Program-made: the position numbers and the translations under genes
NCBI GenBank assembly: GCA_030247855.1
Contig: JAPDRN010000065.1
Coordinates: 1-64,000, forward strand
DNA length: 64,000 nucleotides
Direction: 5' to 3'
Source of the DNA: Knufia peltigerae
Lineage: Eukaryota > Ascomycota > Eurotiomycetes > Chaetothyriales > Trichomeriaceae
Shown: piece by piece, positions 44,532 to 55,459 of the stretch
Position numbering within the stretch: the first letter of the stretch is position 1
Layout of the letters: every line of letters starts with the position of its first letter
The notes under the pieces: model-generated
The model's input: only the letters and a program-made list of their open reading frames with translations
Databases searched by the model: none
What the model was told of the DNA's origin: nothing

Positions 44532-46172
44532 ATGGGTTCACTTGGTGGTGCTAGTAAGCTCGACCACGAGGTCGCTGTCATCGGAGCCGGTTTCTCTGGC
44601 ATCTATGAGCTACACAAACTCAAGGATGCAGGCTTCAATGCTCGACTCTATGAAGCGGGTTCGGGTGTTGGTGGCATTTGGCATTGGAATTGCTACCCTG
44701 GCGCTCGTGTCGATACTCCCGTCCCTACCTACCAATTGACCGACGATGAATCGTGGCTGGACTGGAACTGGAAGCAAAGATTTCCCGATTACGCAGAGCT
44801 CCGATCATACTTTGCTCATCTAGTCAAAGTCTGGGGTCTTTCCGATTTGATCACTTTCAATACTCGGGTGCAACAACTACACTGGGACGAACAGAGCCAT
44901 ACCTGGCGTCTTAACCTACGTCAGACCGACGGAAAAACCTCAGAGAGTATTGCTCGCTATGTTATCGTCGCCACTGGATTTGGTTCTAAGCCCTATATAC
45001 CAGCCTTGAAAGGCCTCGACACCTTCAAGGGCGAGTTCTACCATACCGGGCTTTGGCCACAGCAGGGTGTTGGTTTTGAAGGGAAGCGCGTTGGAATTAT
45101 TGGTACTGGCGCTAGTGGTGTGCAATTGATCCAGGAGACGGCCAAAACCGCAAAGCATCTCACTGTCTTTCAAAGAACACCCAATACGGCTCTACCTATG
45201 ATCAACCCAGAATATGACACAGCCGCTAACGACGACTGGAAGAAGGTTTTCCAGGACACTAAGAAGGCTATGCTCAAATCCCATGCAGGCTTCGACTACG
45301 AGTTTCTCCCCGAGTCCTCGTTAACATTGGATCCAAGGGTCAAGAATGCAGTCTTTCAAAGGCTGCTCAATGCTGGCGGTCTACACTTCTGGCTAGGCAC
45401 CTACCGCGACGTTTTATTCGATCAGAGGGCGAATGACGAAGCATATGAATTCTGGCGCCAGAGCGTGCTCCCTCGCATCAAGGATTCTAAGAACAAAGAG
45501 ATTCTAGCCCCTAAGATTCCCTGTGATCCCTTTGGAACAAAGCGTGTCAGCCTAGAAAGGGGCTACTTTGAGGTGTTCGACCAAAAAAATGTTGACCTGG
45601 TTAACCTGCGGGCGAACAATATCGACGAGGTCTTGCCCGAAGGTATCCGTACCGCCGATGGTACATTCATTGAACTGGACATGCTTGTAGCCGCCACAGG
45701 CTTCGATAGCGTTACCGGAGCAATCACGGCTATCGATATTCATGGTCTGGACCCTAAGCTTTCCGTCAAGGATAAGTGGGCCAAGGGTACCTACACCTTA
45801 TTCGGACTGGCAACATCGGGCTTCCCCAACTTGTTCTTCATGTACGGCCCGCAAGCACCCACGGCGTTTGCCACAGGGCCGTTATCGGCCGAGTGCCAGG
45901 GCATGTGGATTACGACGTTGCTATCATACCTACGGGAGGAGAATCTCACTAAGATTGATGCAAAGCCCGAAGCTGAGCGGTGGTGGAGAGAACACGTCCT
46001 AGACTTGGGCGAACAGGGTCTCTACACAAAAGCTAAGAGCTGGTACTACGGAGATAACATCCCTGGAAAACCTCGTGAGGCTTTGAATTACATGGCTGGA
46101 CTGCCCAAGTACCGGGCAAAGTTGGAGGATTCTGCGAGCAAAGGCTACGAAGGATTCACATTGTCTGCTTGA
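44532..46172 (+). CDS. Baeyer-Villiger monooxygenase (cyclohexanone-monooxygenase type)
   Basis: FAD- and NADPH-dependent enzyme that inserts oxygen next to a ketone carbonyl, giving a lactone or ester. The single exon encodes 546 residues. The FAD motif GAGFSG is at residues 18-23. The BVMO fingerprint F-x-G-x3-H-x3-W-P is intact at residues 165-176 (FKGEFYHTGLWP), and the NADPH motif GTGASG is at 191-196. The early block GGIWHWNCYPGARVDTP is characteristic of cyclohexanone/cyclopentanone monooxygenases. The C-terminal LFFMYGPQAPTAFATGP loop also matches. Length is typical of type I enzymes. It opens the cluster at its left side, 304 bp after a housekeeping gene, and its promoter has a CGG-N10-CCG site. 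The exact ketone substrate cannot be read from sequence. Confidence 0.94.
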   Translation: MGSLGGASKLDHEVAVIGAGFSGIYELHKLKDAGFNARLYEAGSGVGGIWHWNCYPGARVDTPVPTYQLTDDESWLDWNWKQRFPDYAELRSYFAHLVKVWGLSDLITFNTRVQQLHWDEQSHTWRLNLRQTDGKTSESIARYVIVATGFGSKPYIPALKGLDTFKGEFYHTGLWPQQGVGFEGKRVGIIGTGASGVQLIQETAKTAKHLTVFQRTPNTALPMINPEYDTAANDDWKKVFQDTKKAMLKSHAGFDYEFLPESSLTLDPRVKNAVFQRLLNAGGLHFWLGTYRDVLFDQRANDEAYEFWRQSVLPRIKDSKNKEILAPKIPCDPFGTKRVSLERGYFEVFDQKNVDLVNLRANNIDEVLPEGIRTADGTFIELDMLVAATGFDSVTGAITAIDIHGLDPKLSVKDKWAKGTYTLFGLATSGFPNLFFMYGPQAPTAFATGPLSAECQGMWITTLLSYLREENLTKIDAKPEAERWWREHVLDLGEQGLYTKAKSWYYGDNIPGKPREALNYMAGLPKYRAKLEDSASKGYEGFTLSA

Positions 46173-47192
46173 AGACAGAGATTTGGACTCAGTGGAAGTG
46201 TGGGATGGGGAAAACGTACGCGGGTGCAGCACCGTCACGCTAAGGTCAAGGAGTATTTGGGACCACGCAATCATATGTGAAAGCCAATTGTATGATACTG
46301 TACTTTGATATATGTTCACCGCTCTAGGGATATATGTGCTAAGTAAAAACATCATCGAGCGGTTAGCTCGGAGCACTACTGTTAAGCGGGCTCAGATAGA
46401 TATTGGCTTATAGGTGAGAGAGCAATGTTGTTGCGCTCATTGAGTAGTATATGACAGGTCGTCCACTGCTCTTCTAAGTCCATGTACTTTTTCATCACAG
46501 TATCAACCTCACCACGACGCTTCAGGGTAGTTTCAGAAGGATCAGATCAATTCTACTCATTGGTAAGCACACTGTAAGGGGGAAGGTTGTTCATTAGACT
46601 GGAAAAGGTTCTGCCACAACTCATGTTCAACAGCCATAAACAGGCGGAGGTTCATTCCCGGTGTGTGAAATACGAGACAGACTCTGCTACAATCGGGTGA
46701 TGCCAGTGTAGCCTAGTAGGTGTGTAGAAGAGGAAGTCGAAGTGATGTTCCGTGATGGTGCAAGCCTCCGTGGCTTCGACGCCACATTCAACGGCAAAGC
46801 ATGGCCGAGCAGCTGGGGAACGGGTTCTCAGGGCCAGAACAGGTCATCAGAGAATACCAACGCCACAGGCTTCTGAAGAATTAATCTCTAGCAAGTAATG
46901 CCCTATAGCTTTGACCCAGCGCCTTCTCTTGAAGCTCGACTTGTCGCTGAGACTAAAATGGTAGAGTTCAGGAGCTCAGAATTCGGTCAGCCGCATGAGA
47001 CCGGGAAGGGAGTCCTTTTTCTTTTAATACTACGACCTAAAGTGCTCCATTCGGATTTTGACTGCAACTTTCTTGATTACTCAATGCCCAGCACAAGATG
47101 TGCTCCCTGTTTCCGTAGCCCCTTGTGCACTTCCATGACATTCACGAGACCTGGAAATCGGCCTGCAATTGATTCGCAGATCAAACTGCCGA
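46173..47192. other. Convergent 3' region, BVMO / MFS
   Basis: About 1 kb between two converging genes. Short frames on the plus strand (for example 46898-47359) are not supported. No CGG-N10-CCG site was seen, unlike in the cluster promoters. Confidence 0.5.
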
Positions 47193-48814
47193 CTATTCCA
47201 CCAGCTCATTCTCTTGTAATTCCACGGACTCCCGTTTCATTTGAGTCTCATCGCGCCCAGTGGCCAGCCCATGCTGTCGATAAGCAACAACAAGATCGGT
47301 ATCACCAAACAGTTGCGCCACTTCCTCCAGGGGCTTGTGTAAAGTATCCGGGAAGGTGAAGTAGACAACACACATACCTGAAAAGGTAATGATGATGAAA
47401 AAGAGGTAATACTTCCACCCAATATGGTCGAAAGCAGTTGGAGCAGCTTGCAACCAGACCATGTTTGTCAATGCATATGTTCCCATACCGAGAGCCATTC
47501 CGTGTGCACGCAAGTGAGTTGGGAAGATTTCTCCGGCATACCACCAGGTAACGCCGTCAAGAAACAACGAAAACCCCCAGACAAACAGGTAGTTCCATGC
47601 AACGCAAGATCCGAGGCCAGCCTTATTGGTAGACGTTCCGTATGTTGCGACAAAGGAGGCTTCTAGGATCAAGCTGAGGAGGCATATACCGAGGCCGATA
47701 CTTATGAGCTTTGGACGCGCAATGCGATCGACGATGAGGACGGCACAAAAATTGCCGACAAATGCAGTGGTCAGCCAGCCGGCCTGAAGAAAGAGTTGAT
47801 CTTGAGGACTGTATCCTAGGGAGCCGTAGATGATGGTGGCGTAGTCTGAAGTGTGAGTTAGCTCAAGCTTCCACGAGCGAAAAGATACCCAGACTCACTG
47901 TTGATAACAAGGGCACCAGAACTGACAACAGTGAAAAGCAAACCGATGGTCATTAGAGCTCGCTTTCTATACGATGGCCTCCGGAAGATTTCCAACCAAC
48001 CCGTTTTCAGCGTCGATTCAAACTGGATCTGCTTGTTCATCTGCTCGAACTCGCGTCTAGCGAGGGTGTCGTTACCATGAACGGTATGTAGATCGGAGAT
48101 AATCTTCCATGCTTGCTCCGACTTCCCCTGGAGAATCAAGAGTCGAGGACTTTCCGGAACGAAGCAGAGGGATATCAAGCAGAGAACAGACGGTAGACAG
48201 CCGAGTGCCAATGGAGCACGCCAGGCATGGGGCGCTTGGTAAAAGAAAAACCCGACTCCAATCCATGAAGCAGTAACATAGCCAAGATTAATCATAATCC
48301 CGCTGATATCTAACAAAGGGCCCCGACCTTTCGGTGGGACGACCTCTACGACCCAAAGAGGAGCCGACATCAAGCCCATATAGCCACTGTCATATGAGTC
48401 AGCTCGTCCGGCTTGTTGAGCATGGCATCGCACTTACCCGAAACCGGCAGTGAAGCGGAAGACGATAAACATTCCAATGTGGACAGAGCCCGCCAATAAG
48501 GCAGTCGACAGGCACAAGATTACTTGTCCGATGGCAATGACACCTTTACGGCCGAACTTGTTCGCCAGTGCAGCGTTCTGCAGACAGCCAAAGAAACCTC
48601 CGACGAAGAAGAGAGCATTTGCGGCTCCCATCAAATCTGGAGCGTTGGGGGCTATATCGAGGCCCATTGCAGTGATAAAGCTCGGTTGGCCGAAGGTCGT
48701 AGCGATGATTGAGGCGCTATAGCCGTAGGCTGCGACTGCCCAGCATACACCTGTACATTCTAGGATGGTTTTAAGCTTGAATTGGCGGGTAGGTAGGTCT
48801 TCGACGGTATCCAT
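47193..48814 (-). CDS. MFS transporter of the sugar-porter family
   Basis: Plasma-membrane uptake protein with about 12 membrane helices. Three exons, 48814-48438, 48386-47899 and 47845-47193, give 505 residues. The first intron has donor GTAAGT and acceptor ATGACAG; the second is 53 bp. Sugar-porter signatures are visible: NKFGRKGVIAIGQ after helix 2 (the G-R-K loop), the PESPRLLILQGK block after helix 6, and the GEIFPTHLRAHGMALG motif and FPDTLHKPLEEV end in the second half. Despite the family name, relatives carry many organic compounds and not only sugars. It is divergent from the SDR gene and shares with it a promoter containing a CGG-N10-CCG site, so the carried compound may be the cluster substrate. 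Confidence 0.92.
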
Positions 48815-49246
48815 TTTCGAGTGGTGGACCAGTGAGATGTGTAAATAGACAACAGGCAAAGAGAAGTTAGATGAAGTTTCCAACAAATTTTGGCCGAAAG
48901 CATTCATTACTCTATGACAGTTCTTATACACTTACCCCAGAGTCTGTTAGGATTGTTTGGTCAGATCAAAGCTCTCCTACAACACATTGTATCTTAGAGG
49001 ACGGAGATATATGGCCGCCCCACTATTGTGCCGGAAGACTTCGACCGTCGTCTGGCTTCTGAGAATACCACCAGACTATGGCGAGGTTGGTGCATCAACA
49101 ATATTATTTTTCAGTCCTAACGTTACTGACTCCCAACATCAACGTCAATTGAATGAACACACGAACGATTCCTGCGTAAACGACCTTAAACAGTTCCAGC
49201 ACAGTGCGCATACACTGAAAGAAATCTAGGAGAAGCCAGGGACGAA
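48815..49246. promoter_or_regulatory. Divergent promoter region MFS / SDR
   Basis: The 432 bp between the divergent starts have one CGG-N10-CCG site almost midway (listed separately). Confidence 0.6.
49032..49047. promoter_or_regulatory. CGG-N10-CCG site 2 (MFS/SDR promoter)
   Basis: CGG-aagacttcga-CCG is placed about 218 bp from the MFS start and 200 bp from the SDR start, so it could serve both divergent genes. Confidence 0.6.
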
Positions 49247-50236
49247 ATGTCGAACGTTAATTTTCCCAAAGTGGTAAGCATCATGGTCGGTGCTGTTATA
49301 CACCTTGTGAAATATATTGTGGAAGATTTCACTTGTTTTGGAAAAACCTTCGTAGTAACGTTGGATTGCAGGTGACCATTACTGGGGCAGCTTCGGGAAT
49401 TGGACGAGCCACCGCGAAGCTCCTTACAGCCAAAGGCTATATTGTCTCGATAGCGGACCGAAACTCGGGAGGGCTCGCTGAAACATTCAAGTCTCTTCAG
49501 GACGCAGGACTACCCCATGGCGTCAAGCACCTGGCTACCACCATTGATGTAACCAACAGTCAGCAGGTCAACGCTTGGATCAACAAAACCCTGGAAGAAT
49601 ACGGTCGAATCGATGCGGCGGCAAACATTGCTGGAATACTGTACGACGACAGATTGTTGAAGGATGAGACTGATGAGCGATTCATGAACACGATGAATGT
49701 CAACGTCAATGGTGTTTTCTACTGTCTGCGGGCTCAAATCAATGCCATGGAAGACGGCTCGAGCATAGTAGGTTTCATGATCAAAACCACGCGGAATGCG
49801 TTTGGGCGCATCCTTGGAGAGTTTGGCATTGACTGATTTCCCCTCCACCAACAGGTCAACGTTGCTAGCGTCGCAGCACACAGGGGAATGGGCTTAGTTG
49901 GGGCTTATTCCGCGAGTAAGCATGCTGTGCTTGGCCTAACCAGAAGTGCGGCACGAGAAGCACCTGGCATTCGCATCAATGCTGTTTCACCCGGTATAGA
50001 AGCTTGTTACTTCTCGTTGTGAAGCTTGGCTGACACATTCGATATCAGGAAGAACCACTACACCCATGACTGACAGTGGCGACCCTGTCTGGGGTGACGG
50101 GCTAACCAGTCAACAAATCATGGTACGCATGGCAGCGCCGATCGAAATAGCCAAAGTCATTGCATTCTGTCTTTCCGATGATGCCAGTTTCGTGACAGGT
50201 GCTACTTATATGGTTGATGGCGGATGGTGTGCCTGA
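49247..50236 (+). CDS. Short-chain dehydrogenase/reductase
   Basis: Classical NAD(P)-dependent SDR, possibly oxidising the alcohol substrate of the pathway to a ketone. Four exons, 49247-49273, 49372-49767, 49855-49993 and 50049-50236, give 249 residues. The first exon has only 27 nt (MSNVNFPKV). The coenzyme motif TGAASGIG is at residues 13-20, the aspartate in SIADRN suggests NAD preference, NIAG follows, and the active site is Y159-x3-K163 with a likely S146. The C-terminal end GATYMVDGGW is standard. The reading frame has stop codons in each intron, so splicing is required. It is divergent from the MFS gene. Confidence 0.92.
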
Positions 50237-51276
50237 GCATTGTATTCGCCACAAAGTCTAGCATTTGGTTTGATTTGTACTTGCAAATGGCTTCGATATC
50301 AAATGGAAGCATTTGGCGGTGGCTAATGACCCAACACTTTCTTTCAGACGGGCTTGGCTTTATCACGAATGATTCATAGAACTTGAGAGGATCCACCGAG
50401 AAGTTGTGAATAGATAGCAGCCTAACCGAGTATCTGACGGTCCAGTACAGCCACCTCGGCCTCTCTCCATGTCTTCGATGGATCCTTTGGCCACGGCTGC
50501 CGGGAGTGCAAATAATGCCACACTGGTGGAATTATGCTTCTTTACTATCACGAAAACTTGTAAAGATACAGGGCTGGGCCAGTCGGCAAGTGACTGGCTG
50601 CAAGCCCACCGTGTTTTTAGTACGTCACGGAAGGGCTTGAGACTTGCAGGAAGGAATACTGACTAGATGACCAAAGCATGTAAAACTATCGGGCTCAATG
50701 ACAACGCTCTCCAGTGTAGCTTTTGAGCGTAGGTTAGTAACTGTTGTCAGCTCAGTCACGTGCTTGTCCACCCACTGCCCCATGGCACCTCCCATTTTCT
50801 CAATTTACATTGCATCCTTCATAGATCATAGAGAATGATATCCATCCATCAAGTCTGTCAGTTCCTCAAGAACAATGTTCATCACCTGTTGATACTGGGT
50901 GAGCTAGACTAAAGTGTTCCTAACTTGTACCGAAGCAACTTAAGCACTAGCGATTTCAGGTACATGAATTCCCGATCCTCTTTTGACTGTCCTCTCACAG
51001 GGCAATGTCGGTAGAGCATCGCCGCCTCCTTGACCCTAGGTCGGCGATGCTTTCAGAAACAGGGGCGTGCGGCATTCTGAATCACCGCCAGACCTTATAA
51101 GTTGCAGGCTATATTGTTCTTAATGCTCGTTCCCATACCGATGAAGTCTAGATATCTCGCTAAATGCGATACTTTGTTACCTTAGAGACTCTGTTATAAC
51201 ACCGAGTGTTCCACGATCATCTAGAGCTGCATTCCTCTCTGAGCGGCTTAGTCGAACAGCTGAGAAGTCGAAATCC
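50237..51276. promoter_or_regulatory. Upstream region of the cyclase-family gene
   Basis: About 1 kb without a supported gene, containing a CGG-N10-CCG site at 51009 and a half-degenerate inverted copy at 51042-51057 (CGG-cgatgctttc-AGA, whose spacer read on the minus strand is gaaagcatcg). Confidence 0.55.
51009..51024. promoter_or_regulatory. CGG-N10-CCG site 3 (cyclase-family promoter)
   Basis: CGG-tagagcatcg-CCG lies 253 bp before the start of the cyclase-family gene. A degenerate partner in the opposite orientation follows 17 bp later. Confidence 0.6.
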
Positions 51277-52616
51277 ATGATGAAGTTCGACCCTGACCAT
51301 AAGGCCTTGCCTATACGTTCAGAATTGCCTGCGATTCCTGGAGCCCCAGCCGGAGCAGCGTGGTTTTGGGGTTCCAACGACGAGGTACGAAATCATTACC
51401 CCGTTCGATATTGCTGTCCTGGATGGTTGTCTGACTCCCAATTAGCTTGGTCGTCTCAATCTCCTGACCAAGACGCGCGTAGCAGCAGCAGCGAAGCTGA
51501 TAAAAACTGGGACGATTATAAATCTCAAGTACATGACCAAACACCCATGGGACATCAGAGGACTGACAAAGTCTACTACAAAGCTGGCGTGCGGATTATC
51601 CAGACCCTCCAGCATTTGGCAGACAAGGTTTCAAGCACACGATTCAAACCGTCAACGAGTCTGCTTATGATGACTTGTACAATATGAACACGCAGAGTGG
51701 ATCACAGGTCAGTATCTTGTTATCAATATCGTTCAGCCTCCACCCCAAACAATTAATAACAATCGATAGTGGGATGGTTTTCGGCATGTAAGACCACTAC
51801 AACGGTATAGCTAATAGGAGCATATGTGTAATCTTTGAATAAGGTCGGACTGAGATTCAACGACGATATTATTTTCTATAATGGAGTAAGTGGTGTATTA
51901 TCTTAGATCTTGGACATACTAATGAGGAAGCTTACTAAGGACGAAATCCTGAGTGCGAAATATGGTGGAATGCAGACATGGGCTGAAAATGGTATAGGTA
52001 GGACTTTTGATATACGTCTGTTAAGTCATCAAAAATTCTAACCTTTCTAGCTGGCCGCGGTGTTTTAATCGACTATTGGAACTATACCAACAAAAGTTAT
52101 GATCCAATCACTACTCATCGAATTTCGCTGAAAGAGATTCACGCGTGCGCCAAAGCAGAAGGGGTGAAATTTCAGTATGGTGATCTACTATTTATTCGTT
52201 CTGGGTTTGTAGATCACTACAATCAACTGGATGAGAAGGAACGAAAGCGTCTTGGTACCCTCAAAGCGACAGAATATACATTTGTCGGGGTCGAACAAAC
52301 AGAAGAGATGCTCGACTTTCTACACGACAATTACTTCAGTGCCGTGATAGGCGATGCCCCAGCCTTCGAAGCTTGGCCTCGATCAGGGTTAAATCTTCAC
52401 GAATATCTTCTTCCACTTTGGGGCCTACCAATTGGTGAAATGTGGGATCTTGAGAGGTTGGCTGAGATGTGTAAAAGCCAAAATCAGTATACTTTCTTTA
52501 TCTCTAGCGCCCCAGCCAATGTTCCCGGTATGTATATATTGGCTCAAAGAGACGTATACACTAACATTGCATAAGGCGGTGTAGGAAGTCACCCGAACGC
52601 TATCGCCATCATTTAA
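51277..52616 (+). CDS. Cyclase-family metal-dependent hydrolase (kynurenine-formamidase-like)
   Basis: Member of the cyclase/formamidase fold, which hydrolyses amide, lactone or related bonds. It is a heavily split gene; the eight-exon model gives 314 residues: 51277-51384, 51446-51528, 51584-51707, 51770-51787 (18 nt), 51844-51885 (42 nt), 51940-51991, 52051-52527 and 52576-52616. All joins close in phase and rebuild the family blocks: AIPGAPAGAAWFWG, LGRLNLLTKTRVAAA, YPDPPAFGR, NTQSGSQWDGFRHVG, FNDDIIFYNG, AGRGVLIDYW and the ending PANVPGGVGSHPNAIAII. The conserved His in WDGFRH and the Asp in FNDD are likely metal ligands. It could open the lactone made by the BVMO, but this family has not been shown to me to do that, and a formamidase-type role is equally possible. 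Confidence 0.88.
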
Positions 52617-53132
52617 ATCATAGTGATGAGTATAAGGAGCAGTGCTGTAGCTATTTAGTCGAGTCTTACAGCTGGTAACATTGTTTGTGCTTGACGAGAT
52701 CTTCCAATTCCTCGGGCTCTATGCGTAACTTCCGGAAGATCTAGATGCCGGCTGTATTGCAATCTACAACGCCCAAGACTTAATAGGAAATGAAATACAA
52801 ATCAAATATTGATCTATTACCTACCACATACTTACATTAATTCTAGAAAGAGCCAGGACTTTCCTGAACCAAGCCCATTGTAGAATTCTGGGCAACGTGT
52901 GCTTGAAAATCCTGATAGAACGTCTTTGCTCAACTTTCTCTTAACAGCAGGATGCATAGGGAGGCATTAGGAGTTGGAGAACTTTGGCAGGATGTAAGCC
53001 AGAACGCATAGCAAAAGACTTTCACTGCCAGTTCGAGCGAGGACCCGCAGCACTTTTCGTTGTTCGGGCACGGGGATCGCGCTCTTACCAAACACTTAAT
53101 TGATAGCACGAGCGCCAAAGTCACTCCGGTCA

Positions 53133-53148
53133 CGGGAAAGCATTACCG
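53133..53148. promoter_or_regulatory. CGG-N10-CCG site 4 (AtuA-like promoter, distal)
   Basis: CGG-gaaagcatta-CCG lies about 485 bp before the start of the DUF1446 gene. Its spacer has the AAAGCAT core. Confidence 0.6.
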
Positions 53149-53391
53149 TAACGCAGTGACTGTTTTCTTGTAATATAATACGTTTGGCAAGTACCCACAA
53201 GTAGGGTCATGGACGAATCATACATACACTTCGCACGAATTTAAGCTTTGCTACCAGTTCCACTTCGTATTTAATGATACCATCATACCCGCCTTCCTTA
53301 ATCCTCATAATTCTATTTTCATTACTACATATTTGAAGATAAAACTATATCGGGCATATTCAGAATGTCAAAGCGATCCGAGGACTAGTTA

Positions 53392-53407
53392 CGGCGAACG
53401 ACTACCG
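53392..53407. promoter_or_regulatory. CGG-N10-CCG site 5 (AtuA-like promoter, proximal)
   Basis: CGG-cgaacgacta-CCG lies about 226 bp before the start codon. Confidence 0.6.
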
Positions 53408-53632
53408 ATGTAGACCAGGAAACACGGGCAACAAAAGCCAGCTACAACAGCAGTAATAGATGTCTGTGGGCAAACGCATTGTGACTCTTGAGAAGAATTT
53501 AGGAATAGCCTGCTTTCAAGTAAACATCCAGCCCCTTGATCAGTGCGATCTGGCAAAGTTGCCTCGTCGGTTCTTTCTCAGATAAGCACCATAGATTCTT
53601 CTCAACTCAGCTACTGATAATTCCCCCTAGCC

Positions 53633-55459
53633 ATGGGACGACCAATCCGCCTCGGTGCTGTTTCAGGATGGCAGGGAGATCGCAAAGAGGCGATGTTGGT
53701 GCAAGCACTCGCAGATCCCCGCGCAGATGTCCTAATCGGCGACTGGCTTGCCGAACTTACTGTTGGTTGGGCTGCTAGGGAGAGGTACATGGACCGCCAG
53801 GTAGATCCGAACCAAAACGTTGATGGATACTACGTGAAGACTATACTGGAGGTTTTCGACAAAGCAGTAGACACCATTGTCAAGCGCAAACAGAAACTCA
53901 TTACCAATGCGGGTGGACTGAGCCCCAAAGGCTGTGCAGAGGCTCTAGAGCAGGTGGCTCAGAAACACGGCCATCAGTTGAAATTGGCATATATCGAGGG
54001 CGATGATATTCTTGACCGCTTCGAGGAACTTGACCAGAAGCACACTTTCAACCACTTCGACAATGGCAAGGCACTGAACACGCTACACAAGGGCGACTGG
54101 GTTGGAGCTAATGCTTACATTGGAGCGTGGGGCATCGTCGAGGCCCTACGAGGTGGCGCAGACATCGTCGTGACTGGAAGAAGCACTGATGCTTCTGGCC
54201 TTGTTGCAGCAGCGGCGTGGTGGCACGATTGGAAAGAAGATCAATACGATCACTTGGCGCAAGCAGTGGTCTGCGGCCATATCATGGAATGCTCCATGTA
54301 CGCCACTGGTGGAAATTTCTCGGGATACAAGGCGCTTTTTGAGAAGCCTCACGATACCGCATTCCCAATAGCCGAGATTAATGCTGATGGCTCCTTCACG
54401 ATCACGAAATCATCCGAGATGAACGGTCTGGTCAACAAACAAACCATCACGGCACAAATCTTGTACGAGATCCAAGGGAATATGTATCTGAACCCGGATG
54501 TTCAGGTCGACCTTCACGATGTCAAGGTGGAAGATGTGGGTCCCGACCGTGTCGTGGTAACGGGAATCAAGGGGTATGCTCCCCCAGAGACGGCCAAGTG
54601 CGCCATCTTTGCCGCAGGTGGGTACCAGGCCGAAGCGTTCGCATTCGCGACTGGCCTCGAGACCACAATCAAGTTGAGGATGTTCGAAAAGCTATGTCGC
54701 TACTGGCTGAGCACGCAACCGCAATATCAATTCACGACTCTTGAATTCCAGCATGTAGGAATTCCGGCGGTGGATCCCAAGAACGAGCTTGAGGCCACTT
54801 CGACCCTACGCATATTTGCACAAGCCCGCCGCGCGGAAGATTTTCCACCGAACGGTCTGCAGGCTATGGTTGAGGGTCTGAGCTTGGGTACATACCCTGG
54901 TTTTCATCGTGCTCTTGATATGAGGAATACCCTTCCCAAACTCTACATCGACTACTGGCCCTCTTTGGTTCCAGAACGTCATCTAAAACTGTCACTTACG
55001 TTCCTCCACGGAAGTACAAAGACTCTCCCTCCACGTCCACATACCATCCCGGCTATGAAATCCGCATCCTACGATGCCAAATCACCTTACGAGGACAAGT
55101 GGGGTCCAACAGCACGTGAACCACTGGGCAGCATTGTCATGGGCCGCTCAGGCGACAAGGGAGGGAATGCCAATATTGGACTGTATGTCCGACACGCCGA
55201 CGAGTACGAATGGCTGAGGACGTTCTTAGACGTGAAGAGATTTGAGTACCTGCTGGGTGACGAAATGAAGCTTGTCACTGGATTGGAAAGGGTGGAATTC
55301 AAGGGTCTCCTTGCTGTCCATTTCCTCGTTCGTGGAATTCTGGGTGAGGGCGTCTCAAACACATCTCGTCTTGATGCCTTTGCGAAAGCCATGGGCGAAT
55401 TCGTGCGAGCACGCGTGGTGGACTTGCCAGTACGGTTTTTAAACAGGGGCCGCATATAG
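53633..55459 (+). CDS. Acyclic terpene utilisation AtuA-like (DUF1446) protein
   Basis: Single exon, 608 residues. The N-terminal region matches DUF1446 (AtuA): LGAVSGWQGDRKEAM, DVLIGDWLAELT, ITNAGGLSPKGCAEAL and GGADIVVTGRSTDASGL in the first 190 residues. The remainder, including GDKGGNANIGL near residue 500, resembles the C-terminal extension found in longer bacterial and fungal forms. AtuA proteins are encoded in bacterial clusters that degrade citronellol and geraniol, but the biochemical activity of this domain is not well defined. Its presence suggests a branched or terpenoid substrate for the cluster, which is inference. Two CGG-N10-CCG sites lie in its promoter. The gene converges with the aldehyde dehydrogenase. 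Confidence 0.88.
   Translation: MGRPIRLGAVSGWQGDRKEAMLVQALADPRADVLIGDWLAELTVGWAARERYMDRQVDPNQNVDGYYVKTILEVFDKAVDTIVKRKQKLITNAGGLSPKGCAEALEQVAQKHGHQLKLAYIEGDDILDRFEELDQKHTFNHFDNGKALNTLHKGDWVGANAYIGAWGIVEALRGGADIVVTGRSTDASGLVAAAAWWHDWKEDQYDHLAQAVVCGHIMECSMYATGGNFSGYKALFEKPHDTAFPIAEINADGSFTITKSSEMNGLVNKQTITAQILYEIQGNMYLNPDVQVDLHDVKVEDVGPDRVVVTGIKGYAPPETAKCAIFAAGGYQAEAFAFATGLETTIKLRMFEKLCRYWLSTQPQYQFTTLEFQHVGIPAVDPKNELEATSTLRIFAQARRAEDFPPNGLQAMVEGLSLGTYPGFHRALDMRNTLPKLYIDYWPSLVPERHLKLSLTFLHGSTKTLPPRPHTIPAMKSASYDAKSPYEDKWGPTAREPLGSIVMGRSGDKGGNANIGLYVRHADEYEWLRTFLDVKRFEYLLGDEMKLVTGLERVEFKGLLAVHFLVRGILGEGVSNTSRLDAFAKAMGEFVRARVVDLPVRFLNRGRI

Larger units (their letters stand above)
52617..53632. promoter_or_regulatory. 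Upstream region of the AtuA-like gene
   Basis: About 1 kb, AT-rich in places, without a supported gene; it holds two CGG-N10-CCG sites at 53133 and 53392. Confidence 0.55.

Noticed and set aside
51042..51057. Tenth CGG-N10-CCG site
   Set aside because: The spacer matches the consensus on the minus strand, but one CGG end is replaced (AGA), so it is reported only as a degenerate copy.
51060..51100. CGG-N12-CCG near 51070
   Set aside because: The spacing is 12, not 10, and the spacer does not match the consensus.
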